From NCBI GenBank assembly GCA_964058805.1, contig CAXKVV010002152.1, forward strand, positions 62,001 to 126,000: a stretch of 64,000 nt of DNA. Direction: 5' to 3'. Below are positions 1 through 10,600 of this stretch, in pieces; position 1 is the first letter of the stretch, and each line of letters starts with the position of its first letter. A program made the translations under genes and the position numbers. The notes beneath the pieces are model-generated. The model searched no databases and was not told the DNA's origin. It was given only the letters and a program-made list of their open reading frames with translations. Source of the stretch: Schoenoplectus triqueter (lineage: Eukaryota > Streptophyta > Magnoliopsida > Poales > Cyperaceae).

Positions 1-690
1 CCAGATGAACCCTTGATTGAATCTCAGCCCTTGATCTTTCCTTTTAATCTGTTTTATCTTCCTTGAATTTATTTTAATAGCTCTGCTTATCCAAAAATCA
101 TGAAATTTTCACCAAAAATCCCTAAATTCATGATGATAATCCCTGTAATTTTTAATTCCATTTTTACCCTTGCCTCTTTGAATTAAAAATTCCTTTGTCT
201 ATAAAACCCTATTTCTTTCTCCGAATTAATCCCAGATTTCAATTGTAGCTCAGTGTCTCTGCCAATTATCTCTCTCTTGCAGAAACCACCCTAACTAAAT
301 ACCAATTAGACTTATATTGATATTCATTAGGGTTTGATCTGATCAATAGTTGATTACTTGTCAACAATTGATACAAATCTAGACTTGATCAGATGGTTGC
401 TCCCAGCTTTGGCACCTAATCAGTCTTGTGAAATTTACTTTCAATCCCTTAACATGAGGGTGACTTGGTCAAAGAACTGACTACTTATCAGTAATTGACA
501 CAAATCAAAGCATGGTTAGGTGGTTGCTCGCAGCTTTGGCACCAGGTCAGCCTTGAAAGCAAAATCACATTTGAAATTTCCCATGATTAGTTGTATCAGA
601 ATACTAGCTTGGCATTGACACAATTCTAGTTGTATAGAGATTATACTGCTTCAGTCCTTAGGGTTTACTCTGAGGGTAAATCCTTAGGAT
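1..690 (-). mobile_element. Decayed LTR fragment, inverted
   Basis: The plus strand here is the reverse complement of a diverged version of the young element's LTR at about 31150-31800. Shared landmarks include the paired 'ccaaagctgggagcaaccac' segments, the 'aatatcaatataagtctaat' segment and the 'ttatgatttttgg' stretch, all in reversed order and orientation. Similarity fades at about 690, close to where LTR position 31150 would be. No coding capacity. It is an old, point-mutated and indel-rich relative of the element at 31022-55336. Its orientation is opposite to the LTR fragment immediately to its right. Boundaries are approximate because I aligned by eye. Confidence 0.75.
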
Positions 691-1019
691 TTAATCTTGA
701 CTCCTTTGATGTTTGGTCACTGAGGTGTGGGGCCCACCTGTCAGTGAAAATGATTACATGGATGACCCCTCAGGAGATCTCTTCCTCTCTCCTGAATCTC
801 TTGAGCGTCATCCACATCAAATGAATAGGAGATGACAGGGTATTTATATTCTTGCTTTGCACTTAGGATTTCCTTGTGGGATTAATGAATTTATTCCGGG
901 GTTAGGCAGCGACCTCTTCTGATCAGTGGGCCCTCTCTTCCTTGTTTTCTCTTCTTTCCCCTTCTTATGATTTATTATCAACAATTGATATTTATTTTCA
1001 TTTAATCGGCTACTCTTCC
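691..1019. other. Unassigned intergenic sequence
   Basis: Mixed-composition sequence between two LTR fragments of opposite orientation. I could not match it to any other part of the window. A 64-codon plus-strand frame covers 630-824, but it starts inside the LTR-derived sequence and has no recognisable motif. It may be the inversion junction, or LTR sequence of a family variant not represented elsewhere in the window. Confidence 0.3.
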
Positions 1020-1029
1020 TTGGAATTTT

Positions 1030-1440
1030 TCAAGGGTAAACAATTTTCTATAAAAATAAATAGATTTTAAAAAAATAATAATAAAAATAAATTATATTAC
1101 CTTGGCTATTATAAAAATCCTAAAATTCAAATAAAATCATAAATAATAGCCAACTTATTTTCTATTATTTTTGCAAGTAATTTACTACAAAAATAATAAA
1201 AATAAAATGCTATTACTTTAGCTATTATGAAAATCCAAAAAATTCAAATAAATCCTAAATAATAGCCAATTTATTTCCTATTACTTTTGTGAGTAATTTT
1301 CTATAAAAATAAATAGAGTTCAAAAATAACAAAAATAAAATCCTATTACTTTGGTTATTATAGAGAAATCTCAAAAATTTAAATGAAATAAAAATCCTAA
1401 ATAATAGCCAACTTATTTTCTATTTTTTTTGTGACTCATT
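1030..1440 (+). repeat. AT-rich ~125-bp tandem repeat inside old LTR
   Basis: Three units of about 120-128 bp, anchored by 'ggctattat' or variants near 1104, 1224 and 1352. Each runs from 'gctattat' through an A-rich stretch to 'ataatagccaa' and 'ttttctattattttt'. Within a unit the two anchors are inverted copies of each other: TTGGCTATTAT at 1102-1112 with ATAATAGCCAA at 1143-1153. Related units lie in the young LTR near 35447 and 35574. Confidence 0.7.
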
Positions 1441-1559
1441 TTCTATAGAGATAAGTGGAGTTTGAAATAAAAATATATATAATGATAATAATAAAAAATA
1501 AAATAGAAAATGTATAATAAAAAATATATAAACATAATAAAAATATATAAAAAATAATA

Positions 1560-1870
1560 AAAAAATAAGGAATCGTTATAATCGTTATACGGTTTACCAA
1601 AACGTTGAACGCTTCACAAGACGTTGGTAACGCTTTGACTATTCTCTGACAAGTCAAAATATTCTAAAGAATCGTTGTAACGATTCCTTGAATTGTTGTA
1701 ATGATTCTCCAAAATGTTGAATGTTATACAGAGCGTTAGCAACGTTTTGACCTTTTAACCAATTTTCTGACAAGTCTAATATCTTCTGGAAGCGTTATAA
1801 CGATATGTGGAAGCGTTATAATGATTTGTTGAAGTGTTGTAACGGTTTGTTGAATCGTTACACGATTCCT
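1560..1870. repeat. Palindrome-rich CGTTATAACG-type repeat block in old LTR
   Basis: Short inverted repeats are dense here, such as AATCGTT-gt-AACGATT and the self-complementary CGTTATAACG, with many CGTT/AACG half-sites. The block includes two diverged tandem copies of a segment containing 'ttctgacaagtc' about 145 bp apart. I find no counterpart in the young LTR, so it was either inserted here or lost there. No coding signal. Confidence 0.55.
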
Positions 1871-2261
1871 AAGATGATGAATGATCAACAAGGTGATGAT
1901 ACACCTTGTTGACTGCTGATGAGACCTCACAATATGGTAGCTTCTGAACTAATTTGTCTAGGAGCTCATTCTCCGATAAACCTGTCTCAATGTTAGACCA
2001 GCTAGGAGCCCCCGAGTCTAATTTTGTGCACAAGTTAACCCTGAATCTGTGAACCGGCTAGGTGCTCAGGACTCATGATTTAGTGGTGTTCAAATATGCT
2101 CACACAAAGGGGTGTAGAGCAACGTAGTGATTTTTGCACAAGAAATGCAATATTCAGAATAGCCAATCAAGACGAGAATATTTTGACGCCCGTCAAAGGA
2201 TGACTAAGACTGCGACATCAACATGAGAAAACGTGTTGATTTCAAGAGAGAAGAACATCAC

Positions 2262-2318
2262 GATGTCCAAAGATGTGACATCATAATGACTCTGTGTCAT
2301 GAACAAGTAATTCATGAC
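2262..2318 (+). other. Pair of stem-loops (GATGTC and GTCATGAA types) in old LTR
   Basis: GATGTC (2262-2267) pairs with GACATC (2277-2282). GTCATGAA (2296-2303) pairs with TTCATGAC (2311-2318) around a 7-nt CAAGTAA loop. The same two hairpins in the same order occur in the young LTR at 36404-36467, so the arrangement outlived the divergence of the two LTRs. Confidence 0.65.
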
Positions 2319-2331
2319 CAGTCACGCTAGT

Positions 2332-2941
2332 AAGACCAAACTAATATGTTGATAAGTTTGTCTTCTAATTCAGGGGATTGAACTGATCTATAGTAAGTTC
2401 ATCTCCCGAGATCGTAGGATTGAATCGATCTATAGTAGATTCATCCTCAAAACAGTGAATCTGAACCGATCTGTAGTAGGTTCTTTCACTGACACATGCC
2501 TCAATATCAAACTGGCTCAGTGCTTCAGGTTTGACTTTGTGTGCAATTGTGTTCCTAGGTTTATGAATCTGCTCAGTGCTTGGAATTCATGATCTAGAAG
2601 ATCAGTGAGAAGAAACAAGTGGGCCAAATCCACCCGTCTCCTGATTCACCAACCTCAAGATCAACCGGCTAAGTGCTTCGAGTTGTATTTTCTGTGATTG
2701 GTCATTGACTAGTAAAGATTGAACCGATCTGTAGTAGGTTCATCTTCTAGGTCAACTAAGGTCGAGTTGATCTGTAGTAGACTCACCTTCCATCCCTCCG
2801 TAAATATCGATCTGATCTATCAATAAGATTGTCTCTCGGAGCGGTAAAGATTGAACTGACCTGTAGTAAGTTCATCTTTTTCACCACCCTATCTCGTTGG
2901 ACTGACCTGTCAGTAAGTCCAGGGTGCTTCAGTGACCCCGA
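2332..2941 (+). other. Array of covarying stem-loops with GATCTGTAGTA-type loops (old LTR)
   Basis: About nine hairpins share the form arm1 - one bulged base - arm2 - 11-12-nt loop - arm2' - arm1'. Clear cases: 2332-2364 (AAGAC-c-AAACT / AGTTT-GTCTT), 2373-2406 (GGGGAT-t-GAACT / AGTTC-ATCTCC), 2416-2447 (AGGAT-t-GAATC / GATTC-ATCCT), 2453-2491 (CAGTGAA..GAACC / GGTTC..TTCACTG), 2715-2746 (AAGAT-t-GAACC / GGTTC-ATCTT), 2758-2789 (AAGGT-c-GAGTT / GACTC-ACCTT), 2846-2879 (AAAGAT-t-GAACT / AGTTC-ATCTTT) and 2918-2941 (TGGACT / AGTCCA). Loops are GATCTATAGTA, GATCTGTAGTA or GACCTGTAGTA. Both arms change together while the loop hardly changes. Confidence 0.75.
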
Positions 2942-3253
2942 TCACCGAAGCACGTGACCACTTGACCATCATTTAGCTATACTATTTGTTTCCCCCCTTT
3001 CAAGATCCAGAGGTGCCTCGAGGTTAATAGCCCAGGGTAATTAACGGTGGGGGCTTGCGCCCATCAAAATCTACAAGTACTCACAATCACTAAAAAAAAC
3101 CCTAAATGTGCATTCCAATGGGTATAAACGGTGGAATTAACCGGCGTTAAATAAAAGCACGCTTATGAGGGATCTTTGTGTCCTTCTTCAGCATCCCATC
3201 GCCCAAAACCCAGAGGCGGTGCGGTGCGCGCGAAGAAGGGTCGCACAACCACT

Positions 3254-4189
3254 GAAAACGAGTCCGGCAGCGCAAAACATGAAAATAGGAGCCTACGCCC
3301 TCCGCACCGCAAAAAACATGTCCGAGAGCGCAAAACATGAAAACGGGACCAGACACCCTCAGTACCGTCGAAAATGAGTCCGGGCGCGCAAAAGATGAAA
3401 ATGTGACCCGACGCCCTCGGTACCGCCGAAAATGAGTCCGGGAACGCAAATCATGAAAACGGGAGTCGACGCCCTCGGTTCCGCCAAAAATGAGTCCGGG
3501 TCTGCAAAACATTAAAACGGGACCCAACGCCCTCGGTACCGTCGAAAATGAGTCCGGGCGCGCAAAACTTGATAACGGGAGCTGATGCCCTTGGTACCGT
3601 TGAAAATGAGTTCGAGCGCGCAAAACATGAAAACGGGACCCGACGCCCTCGGTACCGCCAAAAATGAGTCTGAGAGCGTAAAATATGAAAACGGGACCCG
3701 ACGCCCTCCGCACCGCCGAATACATGTCCGGGAGCGCAAAACATGAAAACAGGACCCAACGCCCTTTCGTACCACCGAAAATGAGTTCGGGCATGTAAAA
3801 TATGAAAACGGGAGCCAACGCCCACGGTACCGCCGAAAATGAGTCCGGGTACGCAAAACATGAAAATGGGACCCCGACGCCCTCGGTACTGTCGAAAACG
3901 AGTCCGGTAGCATAAAACATGAAAACGGGACCTGACGCCCTCTGCACCGTCGAAAACGTGTCCGGTAGCGCAAAACATGAAAACGGGACCCGACGCCGTC
4001 AGTATCGCCGAAAACGATTTCGGGCACGCAAAACATGAAAACGGGAGCCAACGCCCACGGTGCCGCCAAAAACGAATCCGGCAGCGCAAAACATGAAAAC
4101 AGGAGCCTACGCCCGCACCGCCAAAAATATGTCCGGGAGCGCAAAACTTGAAAACGGGACCGGACGCCCTCGGTACCGCGCGAAAAGAT
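3254..4189 (+). repeat. GC-rich minisatellite, ~58-bp unit, ~16 copies
   Basis: Head-to-tail units of roughly 56-60 bp are anchored by 'gagtccggg' or 'catgtccggg', then 'gcgcaaaacatgaaaacggg' and 'gacgccctcggtaccgc'. Anchors fall near 3260, 3316, 3375, 3435, 3493, 3552, 3609, 3667, 3724, 3784, 3840, 3901, 3957, 4015, 4073 and 4128. The array starts 7 bp after the LTR terminus at 3247, where the primer-binding site would be expected, and is far more GC-rich than the satellites to its right. Long minus-strand open frames across it arise because the unit lacks stops in several frames. They look like repeat artefacts rather than genes. Confidence 0.85.
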
Positions 4190-5095
4190 GAACAAAAATG
4201 CATTAAGATAGTACACAAATGCATTAAAAAATAACTAAAATACACAAAATTGTTTTCAATATTATCCCCCATTCATTTACATTTCATTTACATTATAAAA
4301 TAATATTGAAAGTTTAACACAAATGTATTAAAATCAATATTAAGTTTGTTCGAGTTTAGTATCATTTGTAGTCTCAATTCTAATCTTAAAATAATCAAAA
4401 TACACAAATTTGTTTCAAATGATGTCCCATATTCGTTTAGATTGTAATCACTATGTTATCCAACCTTTATGGCATGAATAATATTGAAAGATTAAAAATA
4501 ATTCATAAACACTGTATTGAGTTTATTCAAATTTTATATCATTTGTAGCCTCATTTCAACTCATAAAATAACTAAAATAAACAAAGTTATTGTAAATGAT
4601 GTCCCCTATTTGTTTACATTATAATCATTGTGTTTTCAAACCTTTATGACATAAATAGCGTTAAAAGATTTACATAAATGCATTAAAATGGTATTCAGTT
4701 TATTCGAGTTATGTATCATTTTTAGCCTCATTTCAACTCATAAAATAACCAAAATTCAAAAAGTTATTTTAAATGATGTCCCCTATTCAGTTACATTATA
4801 ATCATTGTGTTATCGATCCTTTATGACACGAATAGCATTGAAAGATCAACACAAATGCATTAAAATGGTATTCGGTTTATTTGTTTGTATAATTTGTAGC
4901 CTCATTTTAACTCATAAAATAACTAAAATGCATAAAGTTGTGTTAAATGATGTTCCCTATTCGTTTAGATTATATATTGTGTTATCAAACTTTTATATCA
5001 TGAATAACGTTGAATGATTAACAAAAATACATTGAAATGATTTCTCTTTATTTGAGTTTTATATCATCTCTAGTCTCATTTTAACTCATAAAATA
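4190..5095. repeat. Minor AT-rich satellite, ~175-bp monomer, ~5 copies
   Basis: Tandem units marked by 'ctcataaaataactaaaat' near 4230, 4388, 4571, 4742 and 4918, followed by 'aaatgatgtcccctattcgt' and 'ttataatcattgtgttatc'. Spacing varies from about 158 to 183 bp. The sequence differs from the major satellite to its right, although both are AT-rich and of similar monomer length. The last unit ends at 'ctcataaaatatgc', where the major satellite begins. No credible gene; the 70-codon frame at 4805-5017 is a by-product of the repeat. Confidence 0.8.
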
Positions 5096-7439
5096 TGCTT
5101 ATTATAAGATTTTCCAATTAAAACTTTGATATGAACATTCTATGATACTAATTTTGCACAAAACATAAGGAATATGTGTTAAAAACTGCTGTTTAAACAA
5201 GTTGTTTGAGATTTTCAAAATTTTTGGCCGCCTAGCTACTCATAATTTCGTGAAAATTAATATAATTAGTTCTAATTATGCCTATTATGAGGTTGTCCAA
5301 TTAACACTTCGAAATGAATATCCTATGATACTAATTTTTCATAAAACATAAGTAAGATATATTAGAAATTGCTGTTCAAACGAGTTGTTTAAGATTTTTA
5401 ACATTTTTGCCTCATGCTACACATAATTTCGTGAAAATTAATACAATTACTCCTAACTATGCCTATTAGAAGATTATCCAATTAGCACATCGATATGAAT
5501 GTTCCACGACACTATTTTTTGTAAAAATTAAGTAAGATGCATTAAAATGTTGTTTAAAGAAGTTGTTTGACTTCTTTTTTTTTGGCTGAATAAATACTCA
5601 AAAATTTTAGCAAATTAATAAATTTACTCCTAATTATGTCTATTGTAAGATTGTCCAATTAACACTTCGATATTAATATCCTACGAGACTAATTTTTCAT
5701 AAAATTTAAGTAAGATACATTACAAACTGTTGTTTAACCAAGTTGTTTAAGATTTAAAACATTCATTGTACATTACTACATATAATTTCATAAAAATTAA
5801 TATAATTACTCCTAATTATACCTATTAGGAGATTATATAATTAAAACTTCGGTATGAATATTTTACGACACTAATTTTGCACAAAACATAAGTAAGATGC
5901 ATTAAAAACAGCTGTTTAAACATGCTGATTGAGATTTTAAAATATTTTATCCGCACAACTACATATAATTTCATGCAAATAAACATAATTACTCCTAATT
6001 ATGCATATTATAATACTTTCGAATTAAAACATCGATATGAATATTCTATGACGCTTATTTTGCACAAAACATAAGTAAGATGCATTAAAAGTGCTATTTA
6101 AACAAGTTATTTGACTTTTTTAAAAAAATTGGCCGCATAATTTTATAAAAATTAATGTAATTACTCTTAATTATGCCTATTATAAGATTATCTAATTAAC
6201 ACTTCGATATGAATATCCTACGATACTAATTTTTCATAAAACAGAAGTAAAATACATTAGAAACTACTGTTTAAACAAGTTATTTCAGTTATTCAAAATT
6301 TTTGGCCGCATAACTACAAATAATTTCATGCAAATTAATATAATCACTTCTAATTATGTCTATTATAAGATTTTCTAATTAAAACTTCGATATTAACATT
6401 CTATGATGCTAATTTTGCACAAAACATAAGGAAAATGTGTTAAAAACTGCTGTTTAAACAAATTGTTTGAGATTTTCAAAATTTTTGGCCGCCTAGCTAC
6501 TCAAAATTTCGTGAAAATAAATATAATTACTCCTAATTATGCCTATTATGAGGTTGTCTAATTAACACTTCGAAATGAATTTCCTACGATACTAATTTTT
6601 CATAAAACATAAGTAAGATATATTAGAAATTGGTGTTCAAACGAGTTATTTATGATTTTTAACATTTTTTTACCACATAACTACACATAATTTCATGAAA
6701 ATTAATATAATTACTCCTAACTATGCCTATTAGAAGATAATCCAATTAACACATCGATATGAACGTTCAACGACAGTAATTTTGCGTAAAAATTAAGTAA
6801 GATGCATTAAAAGCTGTTTAAAGAAGTTGTTTGAATTTTTTTCATTTTTGGCTGAATAAATACTGAAAATTTTGTGAAAATTAATAAATTTACTTCTAAT
6901 TATGCCAATGGTAAGATTATCCATTTAACACTTCGATATTAATATCCTACGAGACTAATTTCTCATAAAACATAAGTAAGATTCATTACAAACAGCTGTT
7001 TAACCAACTTGTTTAATATTTAAAACATTCATTGTCTATTACTATATATAATTTCATGAAAATTAATATAATTACTCGTAATTATACCTATTAGGAGAAT
7101 ATCCAATTAAAACTTCGATATGAATATTCTACGACACTAATTTTGCACAAAACATAAGTAAGATGCATTAAAAATAGCTGTTTAAACATGTTGATTGAGC
7201 TTTTAAAATATTTTATCCGCATAACTGCATATAATTTCATGCAAATTAATATAATTACTCCTAATTATGCATATTATAATACTATCGAATTAAAACATCG
7301 ATATGAATATTTTATGACGCATATTTCGCACAAAACAAAGTAAGATGCATTAAAAATTACTATTTAAATAAGTTATTTCACTTTTTTAAAATTTTTGGCC
7401 GCATAAATATACATAATTTCATGAAAATTAATGTGATTA

Positions 7440-7632
7440 CCTTTAATTATTCCTATTGTAAGATTGACCAATTAATACTTAGATATGAATATCTTACGAC
7501 ACTAATTTTCCATAAAACAGAAGTAAAATACATTAGAAACTACTGTTTAAACAAGTTATTTCAGATTTTTAAAATTTTTGGCCACATAACTACAAATAAT
7601 TTCATACAAATTAATATTATCACTCCTAATTA
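7440..7632 (+). repeat. Hybrid monomer at a 7-mer loss point
   Basis: The first half matches the monomer seen at 11250-11330 ('gattacctttaatta', 'gattgaccaattaatactta', 'ttccataaaac'). The second half matches the one at 12600-12680 ('agaagtaaaatac', 'tttcagatttttaaaa', 'ttggccacataac'). In complete super-units these two monomers are one 7-mer apart, so a crossover near 7511-7525 joined them and removed one ~1.28-kb 7-mer. Confidence 0.65.
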
Positions 7633-10600
7633 TGTCTATTATAAGATTTTCCAATTAAAACTTCGATATTAACATTTTGTGATGCTAATTTTCCAAAAAA
7701 ACATAAGGAATATATGTTAAAAACTGCTGTTTAAACAAGTTGTTTGAGATTTTCAAAATTTTTTGTCCGCCTAGCTACTCATAATTTCGTGAAAATTCAT
7801 ATAATTACTCCTAATTATGCCTATTATGAGGTTGTCCAATTAACACTTCGAAATGAATATCCTACGATACTAATTTTTCATAAAATATAAGTAAGATATA
7901 TTAGAAACTGGTGTTCAAACGAGTTGTTTAAGATTTTTAACATTTTTTACCTCATAACTACACATAATTTTGTGAAAATTAATACAGTTACTCCTAACTA
8001 TGCCTATTAGAAGATTATCCAATTAGCACATCGATATGAACGTTCAACGACACTAATTTTGTGTAGAAATTAAGTAAGATGCATTAAAAAGCTGTTTAAA
8101 GAAGTTGTTTGAATTTTTTTAATTTTTGGCTGAATAAATACTCAAAATTTCGTGCAAATTAATAAATTTACTCCTAATTATGCCAATTGTAAGATTATCA
8201 AATTAACACTTTGATATTAATATCGTACGAGACTAATTTTTCATAAAACATAAGTAAGATACATTACAAACAACTGTTTAACCAAGTTGTTTAATATTTA
8301 AAATATTCATTGTCCATTACTACATATAATTTCATGAAAATTAAAATAATTACTCATAATTATACCTATTAGGAGATTATCCAATTAAAACATCGATATG
8401 AATATTCTACGAGCACAAAACATAAGTAAGATGCATTAAAAACAGCAGTTTAAACATGTTGATTGAGATTTTAAAATATTTTTTCCACATAACTGCATAT
8501 TATTTCATGCAAATAAATATAATTACTCCTAATTATGCATATTATAATACTATCGAATGAAAACATCGATATGAATATTCTATGATGCACAAAACATAAG
8601 TAAGATGCACTAAAAGCTGCTATTTAAAGAAGTTATTTGACTTTTTAAAAAATTTTGGCCGCATTAATACACATAATTTTGTGAAAATTAATGTAATTAC
8701 TCTTAATTATGCCTATTATAATATTGTCTAATTAACACTTCGATATGAATATCCTACGACACTAATTTTTCATAAAACATAAGTAAAATACATTAGAAAC
8801 TACTGTTTAAACAAGTTATTTCAGTTTTTCAAATTTTTTGACCGCATAACTACAAATAATTTCGTGCAAATTAATATAATCACTCCTAATTATGCCTATT
8901 ATAAGATTTTCTAATTAAAACTTCGATATGAACATTCTATGATGCAAATTTTGCACAAAACATAAGGAATATGTGTTAAAAACTGCCGTTTAAACAAGTT
9001 GTTTGAGATTTTCAAAAATTTTGGCCGCCTCTCTACTCATAATTTCGTGAAAATTAATATAATTACTCATAATTATGCCTATTATGAGGTTGTCCAATTA
9101 ACACTTCGAAATGAATATCCTACGATACTAATTTTTCATAAAACATAAGTAAGATATATTAGAAACTGCTGTTCAAACGAGTTGTTTAAGATTTTTAATA
9201 TGTTTTACCTCATAACTACACATAATTTCGTGAAAATTAATAAAATTACTCCTAACTATGCCTATTAGAAGATTATCCAATTAACACATCGATATGAACG
9301 TTCAACGATACTAATTTTGCGTAAAAATTAAGTTAGATGCATTAAAAAGCTGTTGAAAGAAGTTGTTTGATTTTTTTATTTTTGGCTGAATAAATACTCA
9401 AAATATTGTGAAAATTAATAAATTTACTCCTAATTATGCCAATTGTAAGATTGTCAAATTAACACTTCGATATTAATATCGTACGAGACTAATTTTTCAT
9501 AAAACATAAGTAAGATACATTACAAACAGCTGTTTAACCAAGCTATTTAAGATTTAAAACATTCATTGTCCATTACTACATATAATTTCATGAAAATTAA
9601 TATAATTACTCCTAATTATACCTATTAGGAGAATATCCAATTAAAACTTCGATATGAATATTCTACGACACTAATTTTGCACAAAACATAAGTAAGATGC
9701 ATTAAAAATAGCTGTTTAAACATGTTGATTGAGATTTTCAAATATTTTATCCGCATAACTGTATATAATTTCAGACAAATTCATATAATTACTCCTACTT
9801 ATGCATATTATAATACTTTCGAAATAAAACATCGATATGAATATTCTATGACGCTTATTTGTCATAAAACATAAGTAAGATGCATTAAAAAGTGCTATTT
9901 AAACAAGTTATTTGACTTTTTTTAAATTTTTGGCCGCATAAATACACATAATTTCATGAAAATTAATGTGAATACTCTTAATTATGCCTATTGTAAGATT
10001 GTCCAATTAATACTTCGATATGAATATCCTACAACACTAATTTTTCATAAAACAGAAGTAAAATACATTAGAAACTACTGTTTAAACAAGTTATTTCAGT
10101 TTTTCAAAATTTTTGGCCGCATAACTACAAATAATTTCATACAAATTAATATAATCACTTCTAATTATGTCTATTATAAGATTTTCTAATTAAAACTTCG
10201 ATATGAACATTCTATGATGCTAATTTTGCACAAAACATAAGGAAAATGTGTTAAAAACTGCTGTTTAAACAAATTGTTTGAGATTTTCAAAATTTTTGGC
10301 CGCCTAGCTACTCAAAATTTCGTGAAAATTAATATAATTACTCCTAATTATGCCTATTATGAGGTTGTCTAATTAACACTTCGAAATGAATTTCCTACGA
10401 TACTAATTTTTCATAAAACATAAGTAAGATATATTAGAAATTGGTGTTCAAACGAGTTATTTATGATTTTTAACATTTTTTTACCACATAACTACACATA
10501 ATTTCATGAAAATTAATATAATTACTCCTAACTATGCCTATTAGAAGATAATCCAATTAACACATCGATATGAACGTTCAACGACAGTAATTTTGCATAA

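Larger units (their letters stand above)
1020..3247 (+). mobile_element. Decayed LTR 3' portion (old relative of the 31-55 kb element)
   Basis: Colinear, diverged homologue of LTR positions about 35400-37390. It holds AT-rich units with 'ggctattat', the 'gctcacacaaaggggtgtag' motif, the GATCTGTAGTA stem-loop array, the 'gaggtgcctcgaggttaata' block, the 'gggggcttgcgccca' block and the terminal 'gtgcgcgcgaagaagggtc' followed by gcaca. The LTR terminus CA is at 3246-3247. The primer-binding site that follows this end in the young element is absent; a minisatellite begins instead. The 1560-1870 segment has no counterpart in the young LTR. No coding potential. Confidence 0.8.

Noticed and set aside
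3147..4272. Long overlapping minus-strand open frames (234-273 codons) with repeated 'FMFCAPG..FGGTEGVGSRFHVLR'-like units
   Set aside because: They are translations of the 58-bp minisatellite in several frames at once. A unit that is not a multiple of three with few stops explains them; no start context or non-repeat domain.
9956..10189. Recurrent 77-codon frame (also 15054, 19787, 24888, 55997, 61097)
   Set aside because: It is carried by the satellite super-unit, has AT-driven composition (K, N, I, Y, F) and no domain. Its conservation is due to satellite homogenisation. It was used only as a period marker.
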